In this document: positions 15,238 to 22,502 of the stretch, one piece after another
Layout: each line of letters begins with the position of its first letter
How positions within the stretch are numbered: the stretch's first letter is position 1
From: JAAYZM01 sp964510785
GTDB lineage: Bacteria > Actinomycetota > Actinomycetes > Actinomycetales > Cellulomonadaceae
NCBI GenBank assembly: GCA_964510785.1
Contig: CAZECM010000039.1
Span: 1-28,260 of the forward strand
Length of the DNA stretch: 28,260 nt
Direction: 5' to 3'
Notes under the pieces: generated by a model
Told to the model about the DNA's origin: nothing
Database searches by the model: none
Seen by the model: only the letters and a program-made list of their open reading frames with translations
Position numbers and translations under genes: made by a program

Positions 15238-15552
15238 TCACCGCGTGAGCTGGCGCCACGACTCGAGCGTCGCCAGGTGGCGTTCCTGGCGTCGTCGGGC
15301 ACGGTCCTCGCGTACGGCTCGCAGCTCCTCGCGCCTGGCCCGGGCCGCGGCGGCATCGGGCGCGTACGGCTCAGGTTCCTGGCGCTGGGCGTCGAGCTCG
15401 GCGACCTTCGCCTCGAGCGCAGCCACGACGTCGCCGGCCTCCTCGAGGGCCACCATGAGCCGCCCCCCGCGCCGCAGCAGGTCCCGTCCGAGGAAGAACG
15501 CGCCGACGAGCGTCCCCGCCGCCAGCACGACCCACACGACACCCCAGAGCAT
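15238..15552 (-). CDS. Small membrane-anchored coiled-coil protein of unknown function
   Basis: A 104-residue protein I do not recognise. Residues 1-22 form one hydrophobic helix (MLWGVVWVVLAAGTLVGAFFLG). Residues about 33-54 have the heptad look of a coiled coil (MVALEEAGDVVAALEAKVAELD), and the remainder is very rich in arginine, glutamate and alanine. It is therefore probably tethered to the membrane with a long charged cytoplasmic helix. It starts 9 bases after the pafC stop, and a TAGGCT hexamer, using that stop codon, lies exactly 6 bases before its ATG. The M. tuberculosis locus goes straight from pafC to tatA. A role in scaffolding Tat or envelope proteins is conceivable but is pure inference. 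Reading frame and codon use look like a genuine gene. Confidence 0.72.
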   Translation of the reverse strand: MLWGVVWVVLAAGTLVGAFFLGRDLLRRGGRLMVALEEAGDVVAALEAKVAELDAQRQEPEPYAPDAAAARARREELRAVREDRARRRQERHLATLESWRQLTR

Positions 15553-15558
15553 CCCCCC

Positions 15559-15564
15559 AGCCTA
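15559..15564 (-). promoter_or_regulatory. Candidate leaderless -10 for the small membrane gene
   Basis: TAGGCT begins with the TAG stop of pafC and is followed by GGGGGG and then the ATG at 15552, so the transcript could start at the start codon. The G-run could instead be a poorly spaced ribosome binding site. Confidence 0.35.
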
Positions 15565-16530
15565 CCCAGCGGGTAGGGCGGCATAGGCGGCGAGGGCGGC
15601 CCGGGCGGCGGTCGCGGCCGCGAGGGCCGCCGACGGCGGGAGCACCGCGCGGACGTGCCCCGCCTCGCGGAGGAGCAGGGCGCGCAGCCAGGCCTCGTCG
15701 CCCACCCTGAGCGTCACCCGCAGGGCGCCGTCCTCGAGGTCCACCACGGACTCGACGGGCACCTGCTCGGCGAGCCAGCGGGAGTGGGGGTCGAGGTCGA
15801 GGGTCACGAGCGCGTCGCCCGCGGCCGGCCGGAAGGACTGCGGGTCCACGGCGACCTTCCGGGGCTCCACCGTCTCCTCGAGCACCGATGCGGCCAGGAT
15901 CCGATCGAGCCGGAACGTGCGCTCGCCGCGGGCGCGGTGGCACCAGCCCTGCAGGTACGTGACGCCCTGGTCGGTGAAGACCCGCACCGGGTCGACGTCG
16001 CGCTCGCTGACCACGTCTCCGGAGTTGACGTAGCGCATGCGCAGCCGTCGCCCACCGGACAGCGCGGCACCCACCGCGGCCCGCGTCGTCTCGTCCCCGT
16101 CCACCGACAGGTGGATGTCGAGCGCGTCCACGGCGTCACCCGTCGCGGCACGCAGCTTCGTCACGGCGCTGTCGAGCACCTCGGTCGCCGCGGGCGAGAT
16201 CCCGGAGCCGAGAACCTCGCGCACCCCTTGCAGGGCGGAGAGGAGCACGATCGCCTCCCGGGTACCGAGCCGCAACGGGCGACGCATCCCGCGGTCCGCC
16301 GTGATGGAGATGACGCCCCGCTCGAACTGGTCGTAGTCGAAGTCGATCAGGTCGTCCGGGGCGTAGCCCGGCGTGCCGGACACCCACAGCAGCTCGACGT
16401 CGGCGACGACCTGCTGCTCGCTCACCCCGAAGTGGCGGGCGAGCTCCGGTACGGGGACGCGCTCGTTCTTGTCGAGGTAGGCGACCATGCCGAGCATGCG
16501 CACGAGGCGCTCGGTGGAGTGCTCAGCCAC
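15562..16530 (-). CDS. pafC: WYL-domain transcriptional regulator PafC
   Basis: A 322-residue regulator with an N-terminal winged helix-turn-helix (about 5-55, including VPVPELARHFGVSEQQVVADVELLW) and a central WYL-type domain (about 135-220, with TYLQGWCHRARGERTFRLDRI), then the WCX-like C-terminal part. Family knowledge: PafB and PafC act together as a transcription activator of the LexA-independent DNA-damage response in mycobacteria; the WYL domain is thought to bind single-stranded nucleic acid as a damage signal. The GTG at 16530 has a good GGGGG Shine-Dalgarno and overlaps the end of pafB by 8 bases, so the two are translated together. Here the WYL triad reads TYL. Confidence 0.93.
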   Translation of the reverse strand: MAEHSTERLVRMLGMVAYLDKNERVPVPELARHFGVSEQQVVADVELLWVSGTPGYAPDDLIDFDYDQFERGVISITADRGMRRPLRLGTREAIVLLSALQGVREVLGSGISPAATEVLDSAVTKLRAATGDAVDALDIHLSVDGDETTRAAVGAALSGGRRLRMRYVNSGDVVSERDVDPVRVFTDQGVTYLQGWCHRARGERTFRLDRILAASVLEETVEPRKVAVDPQSFRPAAGDALVTLDLDPHSRWLAEQVPVESVVDLEDGALRVTLRVGDEAWLRALLLREAGHVRAVLPPSAALAAATAARAALAAYAALPAG

Positions 16531-17506
16531 GGTTACCCCCTTCCGCGAGCCCCGCGGCGAGCCGCAGGCGCCCGACCACGACGTCGCGCAGCTCCGGCGG
16601 TTCGAGCACGAGCACCGTCGCCCCGTACCCCGCGACCTCGTACGCGAGCTCCATCGTGGACCGGAACGGCACGCGAACGACGTCCCGGTCGGCGAACCGC
16701 TCGCCGTCGGACTCCTGGGCCGCGCTCGCGCGGACCCGCAGTGCCTCGGCGCGCTCGGGCAGCACCGCGAGCACGGCTTCGCGCTCGGGTGCGGGCGCGC
16801 TCTGCTCCTGGTCGAGGGCGTCCGCCGGGATCTCGTACGCCTCGGCCGGACCGACCGCCTTGGCCACCGACAGGATGCGGTTGAGCCGGAACGAGCGCGG
16901 CTCCCCACGACCCCGGTCGAGCCCGAACAGGTACCACCCGGCCCCGCGGGTCCGCACGCGCCACGGCTCGACCTCGCGCTCGGTGACCTCACCGGTGTAC
17001 GCGGCGCGGTACGTGAACTGCACGGCGCGGCGATCGAGGATCGCGTCGAGGAGCACGGGCAGGGCCTGGCCGGCGGGCTGCACGCGCGGCACGAGTCCCG
17101 CGGCGAGGTCGTCCTGGGCCGAGCCCTCCGCGACGGCGCGGAGCTTCGTGAGCGCACGGTTCGCGTCCCGGTTGAGCGACGCGTCCCGCCAGAACCCGCT
17201 CGCGAGCGAGAGCACGGCGAGCTCCGCGGGGCTCAGCTCGATGTCGCCGAGCGTGTAGGCGTCGGGGTCGATCCGGTAGCCCACCTCGTCCGAGCGCCCG
17301 TCCGCCTGCACCGTGACGACGGGGATGCCGAGGTCGCGCAACGCGTCCTTGTCGCGCTCGAACATCCGCTCGAAGGCGTCGTTCGACTCGGAGTCGTACC
17401 CCGTCACGCTCGCGCGGACCTGCTCCTTCGTCATGCGCGAGCTCGTGTTGAGCAGCGCGATCACGAGGTTGAGCAGCCGCTCGGCGGGAGTTGTCTCGTC
17501 GGCCAC
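16523..17506 (-). CDS. pafB: WYL-domain transcriptional regulator PafB
   Basis: A 327-residue partner of PafC with the same plan: N-terminal winged helix region (about 7-65, AERLLNLVIALLNTSSRMTKEQV and FERDKDALRDLGIPV), then a WYL domain with WYLFGLDRGRGEPRSFRLNRI (191-211) and a C-terminal WCX-like part ending near REVVVGRLRL-type sequence. It is first in the operon and begins at GTG 17506, exactly 6 bases after a TACCGT hexamer, indicating a leaderless mRNA. No pup, pafA or proteasome genes lie next to it, unlike in mycobacteria; the upstream neighbour is a divergent DUF3866 gene. DNA-damage regulation is inferred from the family. Confidence 0.93.
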   Translation of the reverse strand: MADETTPAERLLNLVIALLNTSSRMTKEQVRASVTGYDSESNDAFERMFERDKDALRDLGIPVVTVQADGRSDEVGYRIDPDAYTLGDIELSPAELAVLSLASGFWRDASLNRDANRALTKLRAVAEGSAQDDLAAGLVPRVQPAGQALPVLLDAILDRRAVQFTYRAAYTGEVTEREVEPWRVRTRGAGWYLFGLDRGRGEPRSFRLNRILSVAKAVGPAEAYEIPADALDQEQSAPAPEREAVLAVLPERAEALRVRASAAQESDGERFADRDVVRVPFRSTMELAYEVAGYGATVLVLEPPELRDVVVGRLRLAAGLAEGGNRG

Positions 17507-17508
17507 GC

Positions 17509-17536
17509 CCCCACGGTAGCGGCCGATAGCGTGGGG
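17509..17536. promoter_or_regulatory. Mirror-image divergent promoter of pafB and the DUF3866 gene
   Basis: The 32 bases between the two genes contain a 28-bp near-palindrome centred on GGCC (17521-17524), with 12 of 14 pairs matched and arms CCCCAC/GTGGGG. Each arm carries a -10-like hexamer: TAGCGT (17527-17532, +) is 6 bases before the ATG at 17539, and TACCGT (17518-17513, -) is 6 bases before the GTG at 17506. Both genes would be leaderless and the two polymerases could not bind together. The same palindrome could also be an operator. Confidence 0.6.
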
Positions 17537-17538
17537 AC

Positions 17539-18708
17539 ATGATCTCTTGGCGCGATGCGGTCGTGGAGTCGGTGGGTGCGGCGTGGGCCGGGGCGCAAGA
17601 ACTGGTGGTGCACGTGGCCGACGGCGAGCGCCTCAGCACCCTCGCGTACCCCGCGATCTCGGGTGTGCCCCGCGTGGGCCAGCGCGTGCTCGTGACCGTC
17701 GGGACGCTCGCCAAGGGGCTCGGCACGGGTGGCTACGCGCTCGTGGTCGCCGCGCCGGACGAGCTCCCCGCCGACCCGCCGTCCGCACCCGGGCACCTCG
17801 TCAAGGCCCGCTTCACCCCCCTGCAGCAGCTCGTGCTCGGCGTCGACGACCAGGAGTCGACCCACCACGAGACCCTGCGGGACGCGGACGACCTCGCGGG
17901 GCTGCCCGTCGTCGTCGCGGACCTGCACTCCGCCGTCCCCGCGATCGTCGCCGGCATCCGGCACGCCGCGCTGCGCGCGGGACGCCCGCTCCCCCGCGTC
18001 GCCTACGTCATGACCGACGGCGGCGCGCTCCCGGCGGCCTTCTCCCGCACGGTCGCGGGACTGCGCGAGGCGGGCTGGCTCGAGGCCTGCGTCACGGTGG
18101 GTCAGGCCTACGGCGGCGACCTCGAAGCCGTCACGGTGCACACCGGGCTCCTCGCGGCGAGGCTCGTCGCGGCCGCCGACGTCGCGGTCGTGGCCCAGGG
18201 GCCGGGCAACCTCGGCACGGGCACGCGGTGGGGCTTCTCCGGTGTCGCGGCGGGCGAGGCCGTCAACGCCACGGGTGTGCTCGGCGGGCGGCCCGTCGCC
18301 GCGCTGCGCGTCTCCGGCGCGGACGCCCGCGAACGGCACCTCGGCGTCTCGCACCACTCGCTCACGGCCTACGGTCGCGTCGCGCTGCTGCCCGCGGACG
18401 TCGTGGTGCCGGCCTTCGGCGTGGGTCCCGTGCTCGGCGTGCCGGACGACGACGGCGTCCCCCCGCTCGAACCTGGCACCCTGACCGCCCTCGGGGCACG
18501 CGTTCGCCAGCAGGCCGCCGCGCTCGGTGCCCCCGCCGGGCGGCACCGCCTCGTCGAGGTCGCCGCCGGTGCCGAGCTCATGACGGCCCTGGCCACGACC
18601 CCGGTGCGGTTGTCGACCATGGGCCGCTCCCTCGAGGACGACCCCGGCGCCTTCCTCACGTCCGCGGCCGCAGGCGTCCACGCCGCCGACCTGCTCAGCG
18701 CTCCCTGA
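17539..18708 (+). CDS. DUF3866 family protein
   Basis: A 389-residue protein matching the DUF3866 family, which is widespread in actinobacteria and some Firmicutes and has no established function. Recognisable stretches are VRLPRVAYVMTDGGALP-like sequence at about 152-168, the region VAQGPGNLGTGTRWGFSGV (about 217-235) and RHLGVSHHSLTAYGRV (about 267-282), all in the conserved core. No signal peptide or membrane helix is apparent, so it is probably cytoplasmic. The ATG at 17539 follows a TAGCGT hexamer by 6 bases (leaderless). It is divergent from pafB and ends tail-to-tail with the ABC permease gene without a single base between the stop codons. A link to PafBC through the shared promoter is possible but unproven. 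Confidence 0.85.
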   Translation: MISWRDAVVESVGAAWAGAQELVVHVADGERLSTLAYPAISGVPRVGQRVLVTVGTLAKGLGTGGYALVVAAPDELPADPPSAPGHLVKARFTPLQQLVLGVDDQESTHHETLRDADDLAGLPVVVADLHSAVPAIVAGIRHAALRAGRPLPRVAYVMTDGGALPAAFSRTVAGLREAGWLEACVTVGQAYGGDLEAVTVHTGLLAARLVAAADVAVVAQGPGNLGTGTRWGFSGVAAGEAVNATGVLGGRPVAALRVSGADARERHLGVSHHSLTAYGRVALLPADVVVPAFGVGPVLGVPDDDGVPPLEPGTLTALGARVRQQAAALGAPAGRHRLVEVAAGAELMTALATTPVRLSTMGRSLEDDPGAFLTSAAAGVHAADLLSAP

Positions 18709-19920
18709 CTACGCCGAGGTCGAGCGGAGTGCGTCGGAGAGCTTCATGCGGCCGCCCGTGTGGAGCACCGCGCGCCGGTAGACCCGCCCCGAGATCCACA
18801 CGAGCAACGGGATCGTCGCCGCGGTGATGGCGAGCGCCAACGGCATCTCCCACGGTTCGAGCACGCCGGCCGCCGCCCGGGTGGGCATCATGAACGGCGC
18901 GAAGAGAGGGATCTGGGAGAGCACCTTCGAGAGCGTCGAGTCGGGCTGTGCCGGCACGAGGAACATCGTCACGTAGTAGGGCACGAAGAGCGCGAACATG
19001 AGCGGTGTCGTCACGGAGCCGATGTCCTCCTGGCGCGAGACGAGGGCTGCGAAGCCGCCGAACAGCAGCGCGAACACGAGGAAGCCGAGCACGAACCACA
19101 CGAGCATGACCAGCAGCGCGAGCCCGAGGTTGACCTGCAGGTCGGGGAACAGCCCGAGCAGGCTCACGACCCCGGCGAGCGCCCCGCCGAGCACCACCAT
19201 CTGGAACAGCCCGTAGGCGCCGATGCCGAGGATCTTGCCCGCGAGGAGCTGGCCAGGGCGGATGGTCGAGAGCAGTAGCTCGACCACGCGGGAGGTCTTC
19301 TCCTCCACGACACCCATCGCGATCATCGAGCCCGAACCGATGAGCGCGAACAGCAAGAGCGAGATCAGCACGACGGCGACCACCCACTGCCCGGGGTCCA
19401 GCCCCTCGTCGGGAGCGGACACCTGGTCCACCGTGATGGCCACGGCCGCGACGGCGGCGCGCACCTGGGCCGGGTCACCGCCGAGGTCCGTCACGGCCTG
19501 TGCCTGCACGGCGTCGCGGGCGGCCTGCTCGACGAGCATGACGATCGCGGGATCCGGAGAGTCCTCGAAGAGCACGGTGGGCGACTCGGTGGTGCCGGAG
19601 ACCCACGCGGCCAAGGGCTCGCCGTCGTCCGAACCGAGCGCGCTGCGCGCGGCGTCCTCGTCGAGCGCCTCGACCTCGACGCCACCGGGGCCGGCGGCGG
19701 GCGAGCCCGTGAGGAACTCCGTGAGCTGTGACGTGGCCGGGTCGAGCCCGAGCCTGGTCGCCTCGGGCTCGGTGTCGCCCGGGATGAGGAGCTTGGCGCC
19801 GATGGCGAGGACGGCGATCACCACGACCATGACGACCATCGAGATGATGTTGGACTTCGTGACCATGCGCGTGGTGAACTCGCGCCGCGCGACGAGCATG
19901 ACGGGCCGGGGGGCGCTCAC
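18709..19920 (-). CDS. ABC-2 type permease, NatB/YhaP-like
   Basis: A 403-residue ABC exporter permease. One helix lies near the N-terminus (NIISMVVMVVVIAVLAIGAKLLI, about 24-46), followed by a large extracytoplasmic domain of roughly 170 residues rich in acidic residues. Five or six helices then fill the C-terminal part. EEKTSRVVELLLSTIRPGQLLAGKILG is the characteristic cytoplasmic loop of the NatB/YhaP group, several of which export sodium or peptides in Bacillus. The GTG at 19920 overlaps the ATPase stop as GTGA, so it is made with its ATPase partner. Substrate unknown. The gene ends head-on against the DUF3866 gene. Confidence 0.92.
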   Translation of the reverse strand: MSAPRPVMLVARREFTTRMVTKSNIISMVVMVVVIAVLAIGAKLLIPGDTEPEATRLGLDPATSQLTEFLTGSPAAGPGGVEVEALDEDAARSALGSDDGEPLAAWVSGTTESPTVLFEDSPDPAIVMLVEQAARDAVQAQAVTDLGGDPAQVRAAVAAVAITVDQVSAPDEGLDPGQWVVAVVLISLLLFALIGSGSMIAMGVVEEKTSRVVELLLSTIRPGQLLAGKILGIGAYGLFQMVVLGGALAGVVSLLGLFPDLQVNLGLALLVMLVWFVLGFLVFALLFGGFAALVSRQEDIGSVTTPLMFALFVPYYVTMFLVPAQPDSTLSKVLSQIPLFAPFMMPTRAAAGVLEPWEMPLALAITAATIPLLVWISGRVYRRAVLHTGGRMKLSDALRSTSA

Positions 19921-20870
19921 GCGGCCGCCTCGCCGTCGTCCTCGGCGCCATTCTGGCTCACGACGTCGCGGAAAAGGTCCGTGAGCGAAGGCAGGTCGGG
20001 AGCGAACTCGACGACGTCGCCCACCTCGAGGACGGCACGGAGCGCGGCCTGCTCCGCTCCGGGCCGGCCGGGTGGGGCCGTGACGTGGACGGCGTCGGTG
20101 CGTCCGGCCACGGGCTTCGTCGAGACGCCGGGCGCGGCGGCGAGGGCTCGGGCGACCGCGTCGGGGTCGGCGCGCGGAGACCAGGCGAGCAGCCACGGCG
20201 CCTCACCCGTGCGGCGCAGCTCGTCGATCGTGCCGACGGTCTCCATCGAACCGGCCCGGATGATGCCCACCCGGTCGCACAGCCGCTCCACGAGGTCGAG
20301 CTGGTGGGAGGAGAAGATCACGGGCACGCCGGCGGCGGCGCGCTCGCGCAGCACGTCGCTCATGACGTCGACGGCGACGGGATCGAGGCCGGAGAACGGC
20401 TCGTCGAGCACGAGCACGAGGGGGTTGTGCACCAGGGCGGCGGCGAGCTGGACCCGCTGCTGGTTGCCGAGCGAGAGCTTCTCGACGTTGTCGCCGCGCC
20501 GCGTGCCGACACCCAGGCGGTCAGTCCAGCGGTCGACCGCCTCGGCGGCCTCGTCGTCGGACATGCCGTGCAGCCGCGCGAAGAACCGCAGCTGCTCGCC
20601 GACCTTCATCTTCGGGTACAGGCCGCGCTCCTCGGGCATGTAGCCGACGGTGCGCCGTGCCTCGAGGTCGAGCGGGGTGCCGTTCCACCGGACCTCACCG
20701 GCGTCGGCCGCGAGCACACCGAGCATGATGCGCATCGCCGTCGTCTTGCCCGCGCCGTTGGAGCCCACGAAGCCGAAGATCTCCCCCGCGCGGACGTCGA
20801 AGGTGAGCTCGTGCAGGGCTCGGACGGCGGCGTAGGACTTCGAGACGTGGTCGATCTCGAGCACACTCAT
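19917..20870 (-). CDS. ABC transporter ATP-binding protein, NatA/YhaQ-like
   Basis: A 317-residue ATPase partner of the downstream permease. Walker A GSNGAGKTT is at 36-44 and YMPEERGLYPKMKV follows, typical of the NatA/YhaQ/CcmA group. The signature is LSLGNQQ (132-138), Walker B LVLVLDEP (151-158) and the switch histidine H189 in SSHQLD. After residue ~220 comes a C-terminal extension of about 95 residues as in drug/sodium exporters of this class. The ATG at 20870 has AAGGAG upstream; an upstream in-frame codon at 20906 lacks one. A TAGGGT hexamer at 20910-20905 may provide a separate promoter. The transported molecule cannot be inferred. Confidence 0.94.
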   Translation of the reverse strand: MSVLEIDHVSKSYAAVRALHELTFDVRAGEIFGFVGSNGAGKTTAMRIMLGVLAADAGEVRWNGTPLDLEARRTVGYMPEERGLYPKMKVGEQLRFFARLHGMSDDEAAEAVDRWTDRLGVGTRRGDNVEKLSLGNQQRVQLAAALVHNPLVLVLDEPFSGLDPVAVDVMSDVLRERAAAGVPVIFSSHQLDLVERLCDRVGIIRAGSMETVGTIDELRRTGEAPWLLAWSPRADPDAVARALAAAPGVSTKPVAGRTDAVHVTAPPGRPGAEQAALRAVLEVGDVVEFAPDLPSLTDLFRDVVSQNGAEDDGEAAA

Positions 20871-20904
20871 GGAGCTCCTTCGGGTCGGTGCCGGGCTGAT
20901 TCCC

Positions 20905-20910
20905 ACCCTA
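20905..20910 (-). promoter_or_regulatory. Candidate -10 element for the ABC exporter pair
   Basis: TAGGGT begins with the TAG stop codon of the PH-domain gene. A start near 20898 would give a leader of about 28 bases containing AAGGAG. No clear -35 was recognised. Confidence 0.3.
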
Positions 20911-21369
20911 GGCGGCGCCGTGGAGCTGCACGAGCGTGGCGAGCCGGGTCGCCTCGCGCTCCGCCCGCTCGCCGTCGGACCGCTGGATGCCCATCACGGC
21001 GAGCGTGTCGCCGTCGGCCAGGTCGAGCTGCGCCCACGCGCGCCCCTGCCCGAACCGGACGAGCACGATCTCGGCCCACTCGAGCCGGCGCGTGAAGATC
21101 AGGTTGCGCACGTAGAGCCCGCGGTCGTCGGGGACGGCGACGACGCTCGCCTGGCGCCAGCAGAACCAGACGCCGAAGAGGCCCACGAGGGCGATGCCGA
21201 CGAGGTCGAGCGTCACGTCGCGGTCGTAGAACTGCGGCAGGAGCGCGACGAGCGCGATCGTTCCGACGGCGAGCAGGACAACGACCACGAGCGTCACCGT
21301 CCGGGCGAGCCGGGGACGGAACGGGGCGTAGAGCGTGCTCACGGCTTGGGCACGGGTCAGATCCGGCAC
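20908..21369 (-). CDS. PH-domain-like membrane protein
   Basis: A protein of about 153 residues with two hydrophobic helices (LARTVTLVVVVLLAVGTIALVALL and VTLDLVGIALVGLFGVWFCW) followed by a bacterial PH-like beta domain (VVAVPDDRGLYVRNLIFTRRLEWAEIVLVRFGQGRAWAQLDLADGD, described here by its order of strands, about 75-120). Such proteins are membrane-bound and mostly uncharacterised; a similar gene (Rv1417) follows ribH in M. tuberculosis. The start is uncertain: GTG 21369 overlaps the hisG end by 13 bases, while GTG 21342 begins the more usual-looking STLYAPFRPR; neither has a good ribosome binding site. It sits in the tail of the rib-his gene string. Confidence 0.8.
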   Translation of the reverse strand: MPDLTRAQAVSTLYAPFRPRLARTVTLVVVVLLAVGTIALVALLPQFYDRDVTLDLVGIALVGLFGVWFCWRQASVVAVPDDRGLYVRNLIFTRRLEWAEIVLVRFGQGRAWAQLDLADGDTLAVMGIQRSDGERAEREATRLATLVQLHGAA

Positions 21370-22217
21370 GCGTGGATCGACGTCACGAGGATCGCCCGCG
21401 CACCGACCTCGTAGAGGGCGTCCATGACCTTGTTGGTCTCGTCGCGGCGCACCATGACACGCACGGCGGCCCAGTCCTTGTCGTGCAACGGGGAGATCGT
21501 GGGCGACTCGAGGCCGGGGGTGACGGCGACGGCGCGGTCCACGAGCTCGAGCGGCACGTCGTAGTCCATCAGCACGTACTGACGGGCCGTGAGCACACCC
21601 TGCAGGCGCCGGGCGAGCACGTCGAGGCCTGCGGGAGGCTCGTCCCCGGCGCGGCGCACCAGCACGGCCTCCGAGCGCAGGATCGGCTCGCCGAACACCT
21701 CGAGGCCCGCGGCGCGCAACGTCGAGCCCGTCTCCACGACGTCGGCGATCACGTCGGCGACGCCGAGCCGGATCGCCGTCTCGACGGCCCCGTCGAGCCG
21801 CACGACCCCGTTGTGGACGATGCCCCGTTCAGCGAGGTAGTTCTCGACGAGGATCTCGTAGCTCGTGGCGATGCGCTTGCCCGAGACCTGGGTGTGATCG
21901 GTGAGCGTCCCGGCGGGTCCCGCGAAGTGGAACGTCGAGCGCCCGAAGCCGAGCGGGAGGTGCTCGACGGCGGCCGAGCCGGAGTCGAGCAGCAGGTCGC
22001 GGCCCGTGATGCCGACGTCGACGGTGCCCGCCCCGACGTACACCGCGATGTCACGCGGGCGCAGGAAGAAGAACGCGACGTCGTTGTCCGGGTCGGGCAG
22101 CACGAGCTCGCGCGTGTCGCGGCGCTTGCGGTACCCGGCCTCGCTCAGCATCTCGACGGCGGGCTCGGACAGGGATCCCTTGTTGGGGACGGCAACTCGA
22201 AGCATGGCGGCACTCAC
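21357..22217 (-). CDS. hisG: ATP phosphoribosyltransferase, long form
   Basis: A 286-residue enzyme catalysing the first step of histidine synthesis, joining ATP and PRPP. The N-terminal LRVAVPNKGSLSE and the catalytic VDVGITGRDLLLDSG are clear, and RLDGAVETAIRLGVADVIADVVETGSTL marks the PRPP-binding domain. The C-terminal domain with TPGLESPTISPL and ARAILVTSIHACRI is the ACT-like histidine-sensing domain of the long form, which needs no HisZ and is feedback-inhibited by histidine. The GTG at 22217 overlaps the hisE stop as GTGA; an internal ATG at 22205 is a shorter option. hisE-hisG pairs are usual in actinobacteria. Confidence 0.97.
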   Translation of the reverse strand: MSAAMLRVAVPNKGSLSEPAVEMLSEAGYRKRRDTRELVLPDPDNDVAFFFLRPRDIAVYVGAGTVDVGITGRDLLLDSGSAAVEHLPLGFGRSTFHFAGPAGTLTDHTQVSGKRIATSYEILVENYLAERGIVHNGVVRLDGAVETAIRLGVADVIADVVETGSTLRAAGLEVFGEPILRSEAVLVRRAGDEPPAGLDVLARRLQGVLTARQYVLMDYDVPLELVDRAVAVTPGLESPTISPLHDKDWAAVRVMVRRDETNKVMDALYEVGARAILVTSIHACRI

Positions 22218-22477
22218 AGGTAGCGGTAGACGTCGTTGAGGGTCAGGCCCCGGGAGATCATGAGCACCTGGGCGTGGTACAGGAGCTGCGCGATCTCCTC
22301 GGCGGTCTCCTCGTCGCTCTGGAACTCGGCGGCCATCCAGGCCTCCGCCGCCTCCTCGAGGACCTTCTTGCCGATCGTGTGCACGCCGGCGTCGAGGGAC
22401 CTCACGGTGCCGGAATCGGCGGGGCGCGTGCGCGCCTTCTCGGACAGCTCGGCGAACAGGGACTCGAAGGTCTTCAC
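22214..22477 (-). CDS. hisE: Phosphoribosyl-ATP diphosphatase
   Basis: An 87-residue all-helical MazG-type pyrophosphatase that removes diphosphate from phosphoribosyl-ATP, the second step of histidine synthesis. The core KTFESLFAELSEKARTRP, VHTIGKKVLEEAAEAWMAA (metal-binding glutamates in EEAAEAW) and AQLLYHAQVLMISRGLTLNDVYRYL is clear. The GTG at 22477 is chosen because the conserved KTFE follows at once. A TAGGCT hexamer lies 8 bases upstream, so it may have its own leaderless promoter in the 25-base gap after ribH. HisE and HisG act in sequence and overlap by 4 bases. Confidence 0.95.
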   Translation of the reverse strand: MKTFESLFAELSEKARTRPADSGTVRSLDAGVHTIGKKVLEEAAEAWMAAEFQSDEETAEEIAQLLYHAQVLMISRGLTLNDVYRYL

Positions 22478-22502
22478 GGTCGCCAAGCCTAGGCCCTTCG
22501 CG

